DNA from: SUG1106 sp964651095
GTDB taxonomy: Bacteria; Bacillota; Clostridia; Peptostreptococcales; Anaerovoracaceae
Direction of reading: 5' to 3'
Assembly: GCA_964651095.1 (NCBI GenBank)
Contig: CAZYWO010000023.1
Location: forward strand, 1 to 25,370
Length of the DNA: 25,370 nucleotides
The notes beneath the pieces were generated by a model. That model worked only from the letters and a program-made list of their open reading frames with translations, made no database searches and was not told the DNA's origin. Shown here piece after piece: positions 15,589-22,408 of the stretch. A program made the position numbers and the translations under genes. Numbering within the stretch: position 1 is the first letter of the stretch; each line of letters begins with the position of its first letter.

Positions 15589-16538
15589 ATCTTTTTTCCT
15601 CCCAAAAGCGCTGTGCCTACGGCGTTATCCGACGATAATTTAGGATCGCCGAATTCTGTATTTATGCCACTGCCAAGATTACATGCGAGAAATTTACGTA
15701 TAAATTTGCTGCCGGATACTCCTCCTGCATATATAAAATTATTTATTTTATATTTTTCGGCAAGCTGCCTTGTCATTTCAGTTATAGATTGAGCAAGTCT
15801 GTAGAATAGTAAATTAATCAGCTCATCGCCGGAACACTTTCCGATCGACCTTTGGCATTGTGTTTCTATGCCGGAAAGATTCACATAGCAATCGTTTACT
15901 TTGATTTTTGACAACATGGACTTGTCCATTTTACCTTTATTTTCATTTTCAACAGCAATATTGTCAAGAGCTTCTCCACATGGAAAATCCAAACCCATGC
16001 TTACTCCTACCCGATCCAGCACCTGTCCGTATGCTAAATCTTTTGAGCCGCCTGCAACTAGAAATCCATGATCCTTTTCATCCACGAGCAAAGCTTCTGT
16101 AGTGCCTCCGCTGAAATGAAAGCAGATGAGTTTATCTACATCTTTCATATGAGAATAGTGTTTGACTGCTTCTATATGACCTTCCTGGTGAGAAAACTCA
16201 TATAGAGGCACATTTAGTGCAGAGGCAACCGTCTTTCCGTATCCTGTTCCCACAGTAAATACAGGCATATATGAACCTTCAACAGGTCTTGGTCTTGAGG
16301 AAACAGCCACAGCTCCGATATTTTGCCTTATTTCATCGTTGGCAAGCGCTTCCGATAGAATGTGCGGAAGCCTTTGAACATGCTGAAAAAGCGCCTCAGA
16401 TTGTCTAAGGCCCCTTTCCCCGCGTTTCACCACAAGAAATTCCTGATGATTATACAATATATTGCCTTCTCGGTCTGTTACCGCCACCGAGGTCTTGTAA
16501 TTGCTGGTATCGATTCCAAGAGAAAAAAGCCCGCTCAT
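15579..16538 (-). CDS. Kae1/TsaD-like paralogue (M22 glycoprotease family), function unknown
   Basis: 319 residues of the ASKHA-fold Kae1/TsaD superfamily. It has the N-terminal phosphate loop LGIDTSNYKTSVAV, FHFSGGTTEALLV (the counterpart of SGGHT in TsaD) and AGGVSGSKFIR. The presumed metal ligands are kept: His117 and His121 in SHQEGHIEA, and Asp304 in SSDNAVGTAL. It differs from true TsaD at the start (no DETAAAV) and in the GPG loop, which here reads SSRPRPVEGSYMPVFTVG. It is therefore more likely a paralogue than the t6A37 synthase. Homologues are known in clostridia beside nusB and xseA. It overlaps nusB by one base (TAATG) and xseA by 10. A genuine tsaD elsewhere in the genome is expected; if none exists this could be the tRNA enzyme. 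Confidence 0.85.
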   Translation of the reverse strand: MSGLFSLGIDTSNYKTSVAVTDREGNILYNHQEFLVVKRGERGLRQSEALFQHVQRLPHILSEALANDEIRQNIGAVAVSSRPRPVEGSYMPVFTVGTGYGKTVASALNVPLYEFSHQEGHIEAVKHYSHMKDVDKLICFHFSGGTTEALLVDEKDHGFLVAGGSKDLAYGQVLDRVGVSMGLDFPCGEALDNIAVENENKGKMDKSMLSKIKVNDCYVNLSGIETQCQRSIGKCSGDELINLLFYRLAQSITEMTRQLAEKYKINNFIYAGGVSGSKFIRKFLACNLGSGINTEFGDPKLSSDNAVGTALLGGKKIWH

Positions 16539-16927
16539 TATTTTTCCACTTTTCCTAAAATTGCGTTGATAAATTTATGGGATGTTTCTGTACCGTAATC
16601 CTTAGCTAAGTTAACTGCTTCATTGATAGCTACGGCTTTAGGAACATCATCTGCAAATAATATTTCACCTACCGCTATTCTGGTAATTGCCAAGTCTGTT
16701 TTAGCCATTCTTGCAGCAGGCCACTTTTCGCTGTTTTCGTTTATGATATCATCCACCTTGGCGATATTATCACAAATTTTAGAAAGAAGATTTTTTACGT
16801 ATTCTCTCTGGTTGCCCAAATTCTTATCACCTATATATTTTTCAATGTCTGCATTTTCAAAATCTCTTTGAGCGTCGATTTGGAATAATGTCTGCATTGC
16901 GAATTCTCTTGCATCTTTTCTAGACAT
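16538..16927 (-). CDS. nusB: Transcription antitermination factor NusB
   Basis: 129 residues of helical NusB type. It shows SRKDAREFAMQTLFQID at the N-terminus and RMAKTDLAITRIAVGEIL, VPKAVAINEAVNLAKDYG and KFINAILGKV towards the end. With NusE (S10) it binds boxA in rRNA leaders and supports antitermination and rRNA processing. GGAGGT lies 11 bases before the ATG. The start codon overlaps the TAG stop of asp23 by 8 bases and its own stop overlaps the next start (TAATG), so the three genes are likely co-translated. Confidence 0.96.
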   Translation of the reverse strand: MSRKDAREFAMQTLFQIDAQRDFENADIEKYIGDKNLGNQREYVKNLLSKICDNIAKVDDIINENSEKWPAARMAKTDLAITRIAVGEILFADDVPKAVAINEAVNLAKDYGTETSHKFINAILGKVEK

Positions 16928-17240
16928 GTATTTTTTTACCTCCCCGAGGCATCATCACACCCTGAATGTGAATATTCACTTCCTGAACTTTTAACTGGGT
17001 AGCCCGCTGTACAGCCTCTTTTACAGAATTTTGAATATCCCAGGCAAGCTGAGGAATTTTTTTACCGAAATCGGCGATTATAAATACGTCGATGACAAAA
17101 CCATCTTGGTCTTTTGAAATTTTTACTCCCTTTTCCTGGTTTACTCCGGATACGTTTAAAACGGCTTTAGAGGTAGCCATGCTCACAAGTTCTTTTGAAA
17201 TTTTAATTAAAGCTTGTTTTTCATTTCCCATAACCGCCAT
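16920..17240 (-). CDS. Asp23/Gls24 family envelope stress-response protein
   Basis: 106 residues matching the small Asp23/Gls24 (DUF322) family: KISKELVSMATSKAVLNVSGV at the start, VDVFIIADFGKKIPQLAWDIQNSV in the middle and VQEVNIHIQGV before a short basic tail. Members are cytoplasmic proteins often found at the membrane and tied to cell-envelope homeostasis; the biochemical role is not settled. The gene commonly precedes nusB in clostridia. The ATG at 17240 has GGAG 5 bases before it; a Met three codons later would be too far from the site. It is the first gene behind the sigma-A promoter at 17270-17298. Confidence 0.92.
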   Translation of the reverse strand: MAVMGNEKQALIKISKELVSMATSKAVLNVSGVNQEKGVKISKDQDGFVIDVFIIADFGKKIPQLAWDIQNSVKEAVQRATQLKVQEVNIHIQGVMMPRGGKKIHV

Positions 17241-17269
17241 ACTTCTCCACTTTAAATTTTAGTTATTAT

Positions 17270-17298
17270 ATTATAGCAGAAAAGCAGTATGGTTTCAA
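17270..17298 (-). promoter_or_regulatory. Sigma-A promoter of the asp23-nusB housekeeping operon
   Basis: Minus strand TTGAAA (17293-17298), a 17-base spacer and a perfect TATAAT (17270-17275), about 30 bases before the asp23 start codon. The spacer carries a small ACTGC/AGCAG type repeat. It gives housekeeping genes expression independent of the sporulation operon just upstream; no terminator is seen between them. Confidence 0.85.
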
Positions 17299-17302
17299 TG
17301 AC

Positions 17303-17857
17303 CTAATACTTACTTTGAATCACAATTTTATCGGCAGATCTGCCTGTTTCACGCATTACGATATCACAGATTTTTGCTACTGTATTAGTGTCAAGTTCCT
17401 GCTTATCTACAGTAACGCATACGCTGCTCTCGGTGATTACAACGTAAGATGCAGGAAGGTTTTTGGATGTTATTAAGCTTTCTACGGCAAGTTCTGTTTC
17501 CATGTAGCCGAGAATACGTTCTTTCTCCTTAGATGCGTTATTTTTTTCGTTGTCATTTTTGCTGTTGTTTATAGTGCTGTCTAAAGTGGAAATCAGCTTA
17601 TTTCTTTCAAGCTCAAGCTGTGCTCTCATTTCCTCAAATGTACCTTCTGTTTTACTATCGTCTTCGGATACTGCCAGACTGTCCACCAGTACGTCGCCGT
17701 CATGCACAGGAATATCGTTGTTTATGCTCGAAGTAATTGCTACGCCCACACCGAACACAACTATCAGGCAAAGGGCAGTCAGCCGTTTTCCTTTGTATAT
17801 AATATCCTTATAACTGAATTTCTTTTTTAAAGTCTGATTGGAAGCTTGATTTTTCAA
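17303..17857 (-). CDS. spoIIIAH: Stage III sporulation protein AH
   Basis: 184 residues, somewhat shorter than Bacillus SpoIIIAH (218). A basic cytoplasmic start is followed by one membrane helix (about residues 29-45), a variable polar linker and a C-terminal YscJ-like ring-building domain (ESLITSKNLPASYVVIT ... VCVTVDKQELD ... IVMRETGRSADKIVIQ). In the mother cell membrane it pairs across the intermembrane space with forespore SpoIIQ to form the feeding channel. The start is TTG at 17857, set by AGGGGG 8 bases upstream and the spoIIIAG stop two bases before it. It is the last gene of the operon. Confidence 0.93.
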   Translation of the reverse strand: MKNQASNQTLKKKFSYKDIIYKGKRLTALCLIVVFGVGVAITSSINNDIPVHDGDVLVDSLAVSEDDSKTEGTFEEMRAQLELERNKLISTLDSTINNSKNDNEKNNASKEKERILGYMETELAVESLITSKNLPASYVVITESSVCVTVDKQELDTNTVAKICDIVMRETGRSADKIVIQSKY

Positions 17858-17859
17858 AG

Positions 17860-18222
17860 TTATTCCCCCTGTTCTTTTTCAAAAACTATTACGCTTGAAA
17901 CCGGAATGTTGTACAGCGTCGCGACTCCGTTTGTAAGGTTGTTAGCTACCACCGGATCAGAACCGCCTTCAGCAGTAACAATTACCCCTACAACTTTATT
18001 ATTGTCGTCGTATTCAATTATAGCGTCTACTTCTCCTACTCCCTTTATGCCGGAAAGTACGCTGCAAAGTCTTTCTTCGGAACCTCCGTCCATATCAATA
18101 ATCTGTTTTCTGCCGTCTTTGCCGGCAGTCATAATGTTTAGTGCCAGGATAAGAACGCTTCCTATTAGAAGCACTGTGATTAACCTTAGTAAAGACTGTT
18201 TATTCACAAATTTTTCAAACAT
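17860..18222 (-). CDS. spoIIIAG: Stage III sporulation protein AG, short form
   Basis: 120 residues with a single N-terminal membrane helix (about residues 11-32) and a ring-building-type domain (RLCSVLSGIKGVGEVDAIIEY, VIVTAEGGSDPVVANNL, TLYNIPVSSVIVFEK). Bacillus SpoIIIAG is 229 residues, so the linker and much of the outer beta-insert are absent here while the C-terminal core is kept. SpoIIIAG forms a large ring in the intermembrane space around the spore channel. AGGAG precedes the ATG. It follows spoIIIAF after 55 bases and precedes spoIIIAH by two. Confidence 0.9.
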   Translation of the reverse strand: MFEKFVNKQSLLRLITVLLIGSVLILALNIMTAGKDGRKQIIDMDGGSEERLCSVLSGIKGVGEVDAIIEYDDNNKVVGVIVTAEGGSDPVVANNLTNGVATLYNIPVSSVIVFEKEQGE

Positions 18223-18277
18223 AATCTCACTCCTAAATATATTAAATAAAAAGACAAATATACCTCTTATTGATTTT

Positions 18278-18454
18278 TTATGCGCTACATACCAGATTTA
18301 TTATCGGTTCAAGTATTACTGCAAGAATTATAAGCGAAAATATAAATTTTAAATATTTGGACAATGACGAATTCGGCACCAGAATTTCAAAGAAGGACAA
18401 AGAAATTATTATGAGGAAAATGTCTTTAACCCATTGAAAAAGTTCTTGAGTCAT
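18278..18454 (-). CDS. spoIIIAF: Stage III sporulation protein AF, reduced to its membrane part
   Basis: A 58-residue ORF found in the gap between spoIIIAE and spoIIIAG. It starts MTQELFQWVKDIFLIIISLS and continues with the family motif EILVPNSSLSKYLKFIFSLI, then ILEPIINLV: two membrane helices separated by the conserved PNS-x-x-KY loop. Bacillus SpoIIIAF is 206 residues and carries a C-terminal soluble domain after helix two; here a TAA stop follows IINLVCSA and the 55 bases before spoIIIAG contain no trace of that domain. GAGGTGATAAC before the ATG is a strong ribosome site, placed 4 bases after the spoIIIAE stop, so the gene looks maintained and translated rather than dead. Confidence 0.85.
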   Translation of the reverse strand: MTQELFQWVKDIFLIIISLSFFEILVPNSSLSKYLKFIFSLIILAVILEPIINLVCSA

Positions 18455-18458
18455 GTTA

Positions 18459-19547
18459 TCACCTCGCCCCGCCTATGCTTACAATTATACTTATGAAAAT
18501 AATAAACAGCAGCGCGGCAAAAAACATGATGGAAGCTATAGATATAAGGCAGCTTCCCATATCGTTCAATCCGTCGGAAATTTTGCTTTCTGCGATAGGC
18601 TCCGCTGCCGCCGCAGTAATCTTATAGATCAGAGCAATTATAAGTATTTTTATCAGAGGAACAAGTATGAGCATAATCAAAGTAATAATGCCGAAAACAC
18701 CGACGATACTTTTAATCGACCCCATGCACTTGAGGAAAAGTTCCACTGTATCGGAAGTAAAACCTCCGACTATGGGAATAAAAGTGCTTAAAGAGTATTT
18801 TGCCGTATTGATAAGCAACCCGTCGGAAGCGTCTGTAATGAGTCCCTGCACCGAGATGATTCCGGATAAAATAGCTAAAATCAGCCCAGTAACGGCAACA
18901 GCTCCATTTCTGAGAAGTTTAGACAATTTATTTACATAATTTTTTTCTGTTAAACAATTTACTAAAGCCAATATGGTTGCCGCAAATAATGCAGGAAATA
19001 TAATCTTTTTAAGAATTATTCCAGTACCTGTTACAGAACCGATGAGAATGGGACTTAAAATTGTGCCGGAAGCTACACTGCCTGTGGATATAAGTATTCC
19101 TAAAAGTACAGGAGTTAGTATTTCCATAGTATTCACCATAGTTGCTACGCAGTTTAGACTTAGTTCGTAAGCGATTTTAAAACTGTTTATGGATATTCCT
19201 ATGACTATCATGGTACATACAAGCAGACTGACGTTTGACATTGATTTTTTCCCAAAGGATGAAACTAAGTTATTTAAAAGACCTATGATGATACATATTA
19301 CTAAAATCTCCACACCTAAAATCATGGCGCTTCTCACTTCGTAAATAAGCAGATCTTTTAGGCCGCTGATTAGTTCTCCACTATTAAAAAAGCTTTCACC
19401 GTTTAGAGTAGCATCAAGTATGTTTTCCAGTGAAAACTGTTCCGAAAGACCTTGACTTATTTCCGAAGCTTGCCGGTTTATTTCATCCATCTGATCCATA
19501 TCGACCACGTTATTCATTTGTTCTTGAAGAATTTTTTCAAAATCCAT
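18459..19547 (-). CDS. spoIIIAE: Stage III sporulation protein AE
   Basis: 362 residues of polytopic SpoIIIAE type: a soluble N-terminal region (about 1-70) then multiple membrane helices, with the conserved GILISTGSVASGTILSP and STFIPIVGGFTSDTVE segments and a hydrophobic C-terminus. It is the probable membrane core of the SpoIIIA channel in the mother cell membrane. The Bacillus protein (about 399 residues) starts with a cleavable signal peptide; this one begins MDFEKILQEQMNNVVDM with no hydrophobic leader. The 21-base gap to spoIIIAD leaves no room for one, and GGGAG lies 11 bases before the ATG. The topology of the N-terminal region is therefore uncertain. Confidence 0.93.
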   Translation of the reverse strand: MDFEKILQEQMNNVVDMDQMDEINRQASEISQGLSEQFSLENILDATLNGESFFNSGELISGLKDLLIYEVRSAMILGVEILVICIIIGLLNNLVSSFGKKSMSNVSLLVCTMIVIGISINSFKIAYELSLNCVATMVNTMEILTPVLLGILISTGSVASGTILSPILIGSVTGTGIILKKIIFPALFAATILALVNCLTEKNYVNKLSKLLRNGAVAVTGLILAILSGIISVQGLITDASDGLLINTAKYSLSTFIPIVGGFTSDTVELFLKCMGSIKSIVGVFGIITLIMLILVPLIKILIIALIYKITAAAAEPIAESKISDGLNDMGSCLISIASIMFFAALLFIIFISIIVSIGGAR

Positions 19548-19568
19548 AGTGTGCTGACTCCCTAAGTT

Positions 19569-19955
19569 TTAAATCAAGCTGTTTAAAAGATTTAAAAGCG
19601 AGGTGAACACAGGAATTGCCACAAAGAAAATTGCTATTTTGCCTGCCAGTTCAACTTTGGTGCCTATTGATTTTTCACCTGCGTCTTCACATAAAGACGA
19701 GGTAAACTCAGTTACATATGCGATCGCCAAAACTTTTATAATAATAGGAAAATACTCTTTTCCGAAAGTCAGTTGGTTATATAGATTTTCCATATATGTA
19801 AAACCGTAGCGTAAACTTTCCACAGCGTACCAGAGAATGATAAGTGAAGTGCAAAGCACAGCTTCTACAGTAAATTCCGGCTTATAGTTTTTTATAAGCG
19901 AAATAATTATAATTCCTACTATGCCGATGGCGCAGATTTTAATTATTAAAGTCAT
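19569..19955 (-). CDS. spoIIIAD: Stage III sporulation protein AD
   Basis: 128 residues, nearly all hydrophobic, with an N-terminal helix (IIKICAIGIVGIIIISLI), a second near residues 28-48 and later segments including PIIIKVLAIAYVTEFTSSLCEDAGEKSIGTKVELAGKI split over the conserved CEDAG loop. This is standard SpoIIIAD, a small membrane subunit of the mother-cell SpoIIIA complex resembling export-gate subunits of secretion systems. GGAGG lies before the ATG. It lies 21 bases from both spoIIIAC and spoIIIAE. Confidence 0.94.
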   Translation of the reverse strand: MTLIIKICAIGIVGIIIISLIKNYKPEFTVEAVLCTSLIILWYAVESLRYGFTYMENLYNQLTFGKEYFPIIIKVLAIAYVTEFTSSLCEDAGEKSIGTKVELAGKIAIFFVAIPVFTSLLNLLNSLI

Positions 19956-19976
19956 AGCTTGCCTCCGCTTTGCCTA

Positions 19977-20177
19977 CTAAAAACTTAAAAAAACTTTTAT
20001 CGTATCGAAAAACTGGCTTACCATATTTATGATAATAGCCAAAACGATAATAACTCCAGCTAAAGTCACCATCATTGCCTGTTCTTCCCTGCCCGCCTTA
20101 TTCAAAATCTGATTGAGCAAAGCAATGGCAATGCCGATGGCGGCTATTTTAAATAAAACATCTACTTCAAAAGACAT
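19977..20177 (-). CDS. spoIIIAC: Stage III sporulation protein AC
   Basis: 66 residues starting MSFEVDVLFKIAAIGIAIAL, with two membrane helices joined by the conserved NKAGREEQAMMVTL loop; Bacillus SpoIIIAC is 68 residues. The frame extends to a TTG at 20195, but that codon overlaps the ribosome binding site (GGAAGGGAG) that serves the ATG at 20177, so the shorter start is chosen. It is a small membrane subunit of the SpoIIIA complex, related in sequence to SpoIIIAD. Confidence 0.93.
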   Translation of the reverse strand: MSFEVDVLFKIAAIGIAIALLNQILNKAGREEQAMMVTLAGVIIVLAIIINMVSQFFDTIKVFLSF

Positions 20178-20242
20178 TCTTAATCTCCCTTCCAATTCCC
20201 ATCTATCGTATTGTCATGATTATTCTATATCACCCGATTATC

Positions 20243-20758
20243 TTATATCACCATGATTGCAGCTAATCCGCCTACGAAAAATCCTATTTTTCTGTAAAGC
20301 GGTCCTTTGATGCGAAAAACGTCTCTTGACGAAGCAATTTGTTCATCTAATCGTTTTTCCAGATAATCAAAATGAGCAAGCTGATTCTCATAATCGGTTT
20401 GTCCTATAAAAGTTCCCGGATATTTCAGTAAGTCCATATCTTCAGGAAGAAGAGGACATCTTTCATAGATTAAATCCACATTTTGAGCCCAAATTTGGTC
20501 GATTTCAGCGTTTTTTTCCGCAAGGTCGTGTCGAAGTCTATCTAAAAACTCAAAAGCTTTTGAAAGCTGATTTTTTCCCTCACAATCAAAAATTACCATG
20601 AGCGGTTCGCGAAAATAATTTATATGCCCTTTTACTTCCAAAACCATCTTAAGATAGTCTTCTAAAAGTTCTATTCTTTCCTTGAGTTCGACTGACTTCA
20701 TCATTCCCATAAGCCCGGAAGCTGCCACCATAAAAATTAATCCTACTGCTTTAATCAT
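20243..20758 (-). CDS. spoIIIAB: Stage III sporulation protein AB
   Basis: 171 residues, normal length. An N-terminal helix (AVGLIFMVAASGLMGMM), a central helical soluble region with KERIELLEDYLKMVLEVKGHI and LGxxD-type spacing replaced by GQTDYENQLAHFDYLEKRL, and a C-terminal helix after GPLYRKIGFFVGGLAA make the GspF-like SpoIIIAB pattern. It is a mother-cell membrane protein thought to couple the SpoIIIAA ATPase to the channel. Its ATGATTAA start overlaps the spoIIIAA stop by 8 bases, and GGAGG sits just upstream. Confidence 0.94.
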   Translation of the reverse strand: MIKAVGLIFMVAASGLMGMMKSVELKERIELLEDYLKMVLEVKGHINYFREPLMVIFDCEGKNQLSKAFEFLDRLRHDLAEKNAEIDQIWAQNVDLIYERCPLLPEDMDLLKYPGTFIGQTDYENQLAHFDYLEKRLDEQIASSRDVFRIKGPLYRKIGFFVGGLAAIMVI

Positions 20759-21629
20759 GTGTTACCTCCGAAACCGTTCCCGGACCTTTATCTTTGGAAA
20801 GATAAATTATGTTTTTAAAATATCCCTGCTTTGCCAAAGGACCAATCGACGATTCTTCAATATTCCGCCTACAATTTCCGTGAATTGATGTTATTAGAGC
20901 TACTCCGGTACTGATACATTGTTCGATAGCTGCAATATCCTCTTTTTTACCGATCTCATCGGTGATAATTACCTGAGGCGACATGGAGCGGATCAGCATT
21001 TCTATGCCGCATGCCTTGGCAGCTCCGTCAAGCACGTCGGTTCTTGGTCCTAAGTCAAAACTGGGTCGTGAGTTGTACATCCCTGCAATTTCCGAACGTT
21101 CATCACATACTGCTACTTTTATTTTTCTTGTACTGAGATTTCTGGTAATGTCTCTTAGTAAGGTTGTCTTACCGCAGCCAGGTGGCGACACAATGAGTGT
21201 GTTTACAGGCTTACCTCTTTCATCCGTTAAACAGCCTGCAATTTTATCTGCACATCCTTTAATTTCTTTTGTAAATCTGATATTCATGGAGCTGATTTCT
21301 TTTATAAGCGTGGTTTGTCCGTTTTTTACTACTGCTTTACCGCAAATTCCTACGCGATGCCCTCCTTCTATGGTTACAAAACCTTTTGCCAAGTCTTCCT
21401 CATATGCGTAATACGAAAACTTTATCAGATTATTTAAAGTTTTTATTAAATCTTCTCGCGTCACTATGTGAGATATTATATTTTCCACATTGCCGGTTTG
21501 CAGCCTAAGGTTTTGACCGCATCTAAGCCTAATTTCTTCTATCTCTTTAACTACTGACTGCGGAAGTATTTCAAGTTCCTGCCTAATCGGCGCTGGGAGT
21601 TTGCTCACTATTTCTCCGAATGTATTCAT
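20751..21629 (-). CDS. spoIIIAA: Stage III sporulation protein AA, secretion-type ATPase
   Basis: 292 residues. The ATPase core has Walker A SPPGCGKTT at 148-156, CDERSEIAGMY at 175-185, and a Walker B-like IITDEIG at 221-227, followed by ITSIHG. It resembles type II/IV secretion ATPases and powers the SpoIIIA-SpoIIQ channel from the mother cell cytoplasm. GGAGGATAATCG precedes the ATG. It is the first gene of the eight-gene operon, about 40 bases from a candidate sigma-E -10 element. Confidence 0.95.
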   Translation of the reverse strand: MNTFGEIVSKLPAPIRQELEILPQSVVKEIEEIRLRCGQNLRLQTGNVENIISHIVTREDLIKTLNNLIKFSYYAYEEDLAKGFVTIEGGHRVGICGKAVVKNGQTTLIKEISSMNIRFTKEIKGCADKIAGCLTDERGKPVNTLIVSPPGCGKTTLLRDITRNLSTRKIKVAVCDERSEIAGMYNSRPSFDLGPRTDVLDGAAKACGIEMLIRSMSPQVIITDEIGKKEDIAAIEQCISTGVALITSIHGNCRRNIEESSIGPLAKQGYFKNIIYLSKDKGPGTVSEVTHD

Positions 21630-21669
21630 CGATTATCCTCCGTTTTCTCTTATGTAATTGATTTATATA

Positions 21670-21697
21670 ATTCTATGATGGGGACAAGTTTTTATTA
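21670..21697 (-). promoter_or_regulatory. Candidate sigma-E promoter of spoIIIA
   Basis: Minus strand TAATAAA (21691-21697), a 13-base spacer and CATAGAAT (21670-21677), compared with the sigma-E pattern KMATATT and CATACAMT. The -10 differs at one position and the -35 at two. spoIIIA is under mother-cell sigma-E in known sporeformers, which agrees with the position 40 bases before spoIIIAA. Confidence 0.6.
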
Positions 21698-21708
21698 CAA
21701 AGTTTTTG

Positions 21709-21742
21709 GACAAAATAAAAGACCCTGCATCTTTGCAAGGTC
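21709..21742 (-). terminator. Rho-independent terminator of the mini-lipoprotein gene
   Basis: Minus strand GACCTTGCA, a four-base loop and TGCAGGGTC (21721-21742; one G-T pair), followed directly by TTTTATTTTG. It ends the transcript of the 24-codon ORF before the spoIIIA promoter. Confidence 0.85.
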
Positions 21743-21791
21743 TCTTCCCTCATGTATTTATATATTTGCCCCTTTTGAATAAAATCTATTT

Positions 21792-21866
21792 TTAAACTAA
21801 TGTACCGCAGGCTGAGAGGCCAAATATAATACATACGACAAATAATAATGGAAATAAATTTTTCAT
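21792..21866 (-). CDS. 24-residue mini-lipoprotein (signal peptide plus lipobox)
   Basis: A very short ORF in the 410-base gap before spoIIIAA. The product has a Lys at position 2, a hydrophobic core of about 14 residues and the ending FGLSACGTLV, where LSAC (17-20) is a good lipobox. If processed by Lgt and Lsp, the mature product would be a lipidated five-residue peptide, CGTLV. GGGAGG stands 8 bases before the ATG and a strong terminator (21709-21742) follows, so the unit looks complete. I see no clear sigma-A promoter upstream. Possible roles include a small envelope lipoprotein, an entericidin-like peptide or a precursor whose released signal peptide acts as a signal, as for enterococcal pheromones. 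None is shown; a chance ORF is less likely given the ribosome site, lipobox and terminator together. Confidence 0.6.
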   Translation of the reverse strand: MKNLFPLLFVVCIIFGLSACGTLV

Positions 21867-22039
21867 GTGAACATCCTCCCTTTTGATTTTCTTTGGTAAT
21901 TTTTGTTTTACTTACATAATATAATCAGTTTAAAAGGGCAAAAGGTTACATCAAAAAAAATTTTTTATGTATGTTTTTAAAAAGTAGTCCGCAACATAGA
22001 ATCAATATTATCGTATTTTGATCAAAAAAATCATCTTTC

Positions 22040-22408
22040 TTATTCTACAAAGTCGAATACAACAACAGTGTTATCTAACCAATCTGTTGTCAGACAGAGA
22101 TAAATAATCGTGTCGGTTTGCGGCATAGTATATATTTGCCCGGATACCGAGAATACAGAGACAAATTCGCTATCATTATTGGGTTTTTCTCCCTCAACAT
22201 GAATAAGTTCTCCATAATAAACACAGTCATCTGGAAGTTCGTTACATATTGCAGCCCCTTTACGCCACTCATAAAGGTGATCTTGAACCATAATTGTAGG
22301 ATAGATTTTAACCGCTCCCGGTAAAGTGAAAGAAAATCCCGTCTGACTTCCTGTTAGAAATAAGACGGGATTTGTCCGTATACACCCACGGAAACCGTCA
22401 GCTAACAT
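22040..22408 (-). pseudogene. Probable 5'-truncated remnant of a secreted/lipoprotein-type domain
   Basis: The frame is open for 122 codons from an ATG at 22408 (and to 22442 upstream), but that ATG has no ribosome site and lies in the loop of a long inverted repeat. A second hairpin falls at codons 12-25. From about residue 33 onwards the product looks real: KIYPTIMVQDHLYEW, ELPDDCVYYGELIHVEG, GQIYTMPQ and IIYLCLTTDW. This is the pattern of small clostridial extracytoplasmic proteins with 'valued-at-P, VNG-LYY ... Y-GEI ... IYV' repeats, whose signal peptide is missing here. No signal peptide or start is found in any frame upstream. I therefore call a decayed gene with low certainty; a short functional ORF cannot be excluded. 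Confidence 0.4.
22334..22373. repeat. Perfect 11-base inverted repeat, terminator-like
   Basis: Plus strand AAATCCCGTCT (22334-22344) pairs with AGACGGGATTT (22363-22373) across an 18-base loop. On the minus strand it is followed by TCTTTC, a weak T-tract. It may be the real terminator of the oxidoreductase transcript, and argues that the overlapping 5' part of the ORF is not coding. Confidence 0.6.

Noticed and set aside
20178..20195. TTG at 20195 as the start of spoIIIAC
   Set aside because: It overlaps the ribosome site used by the ATG at 20177, and the family length fits the shorter form.
21867..21960. Sigma-A promoter for the mini-lipoprotein gene
   Set aside because: TATATT-like sequences exist near 21918-21925, but no -35 with acceptable match and spacing is present, so none is claimed.
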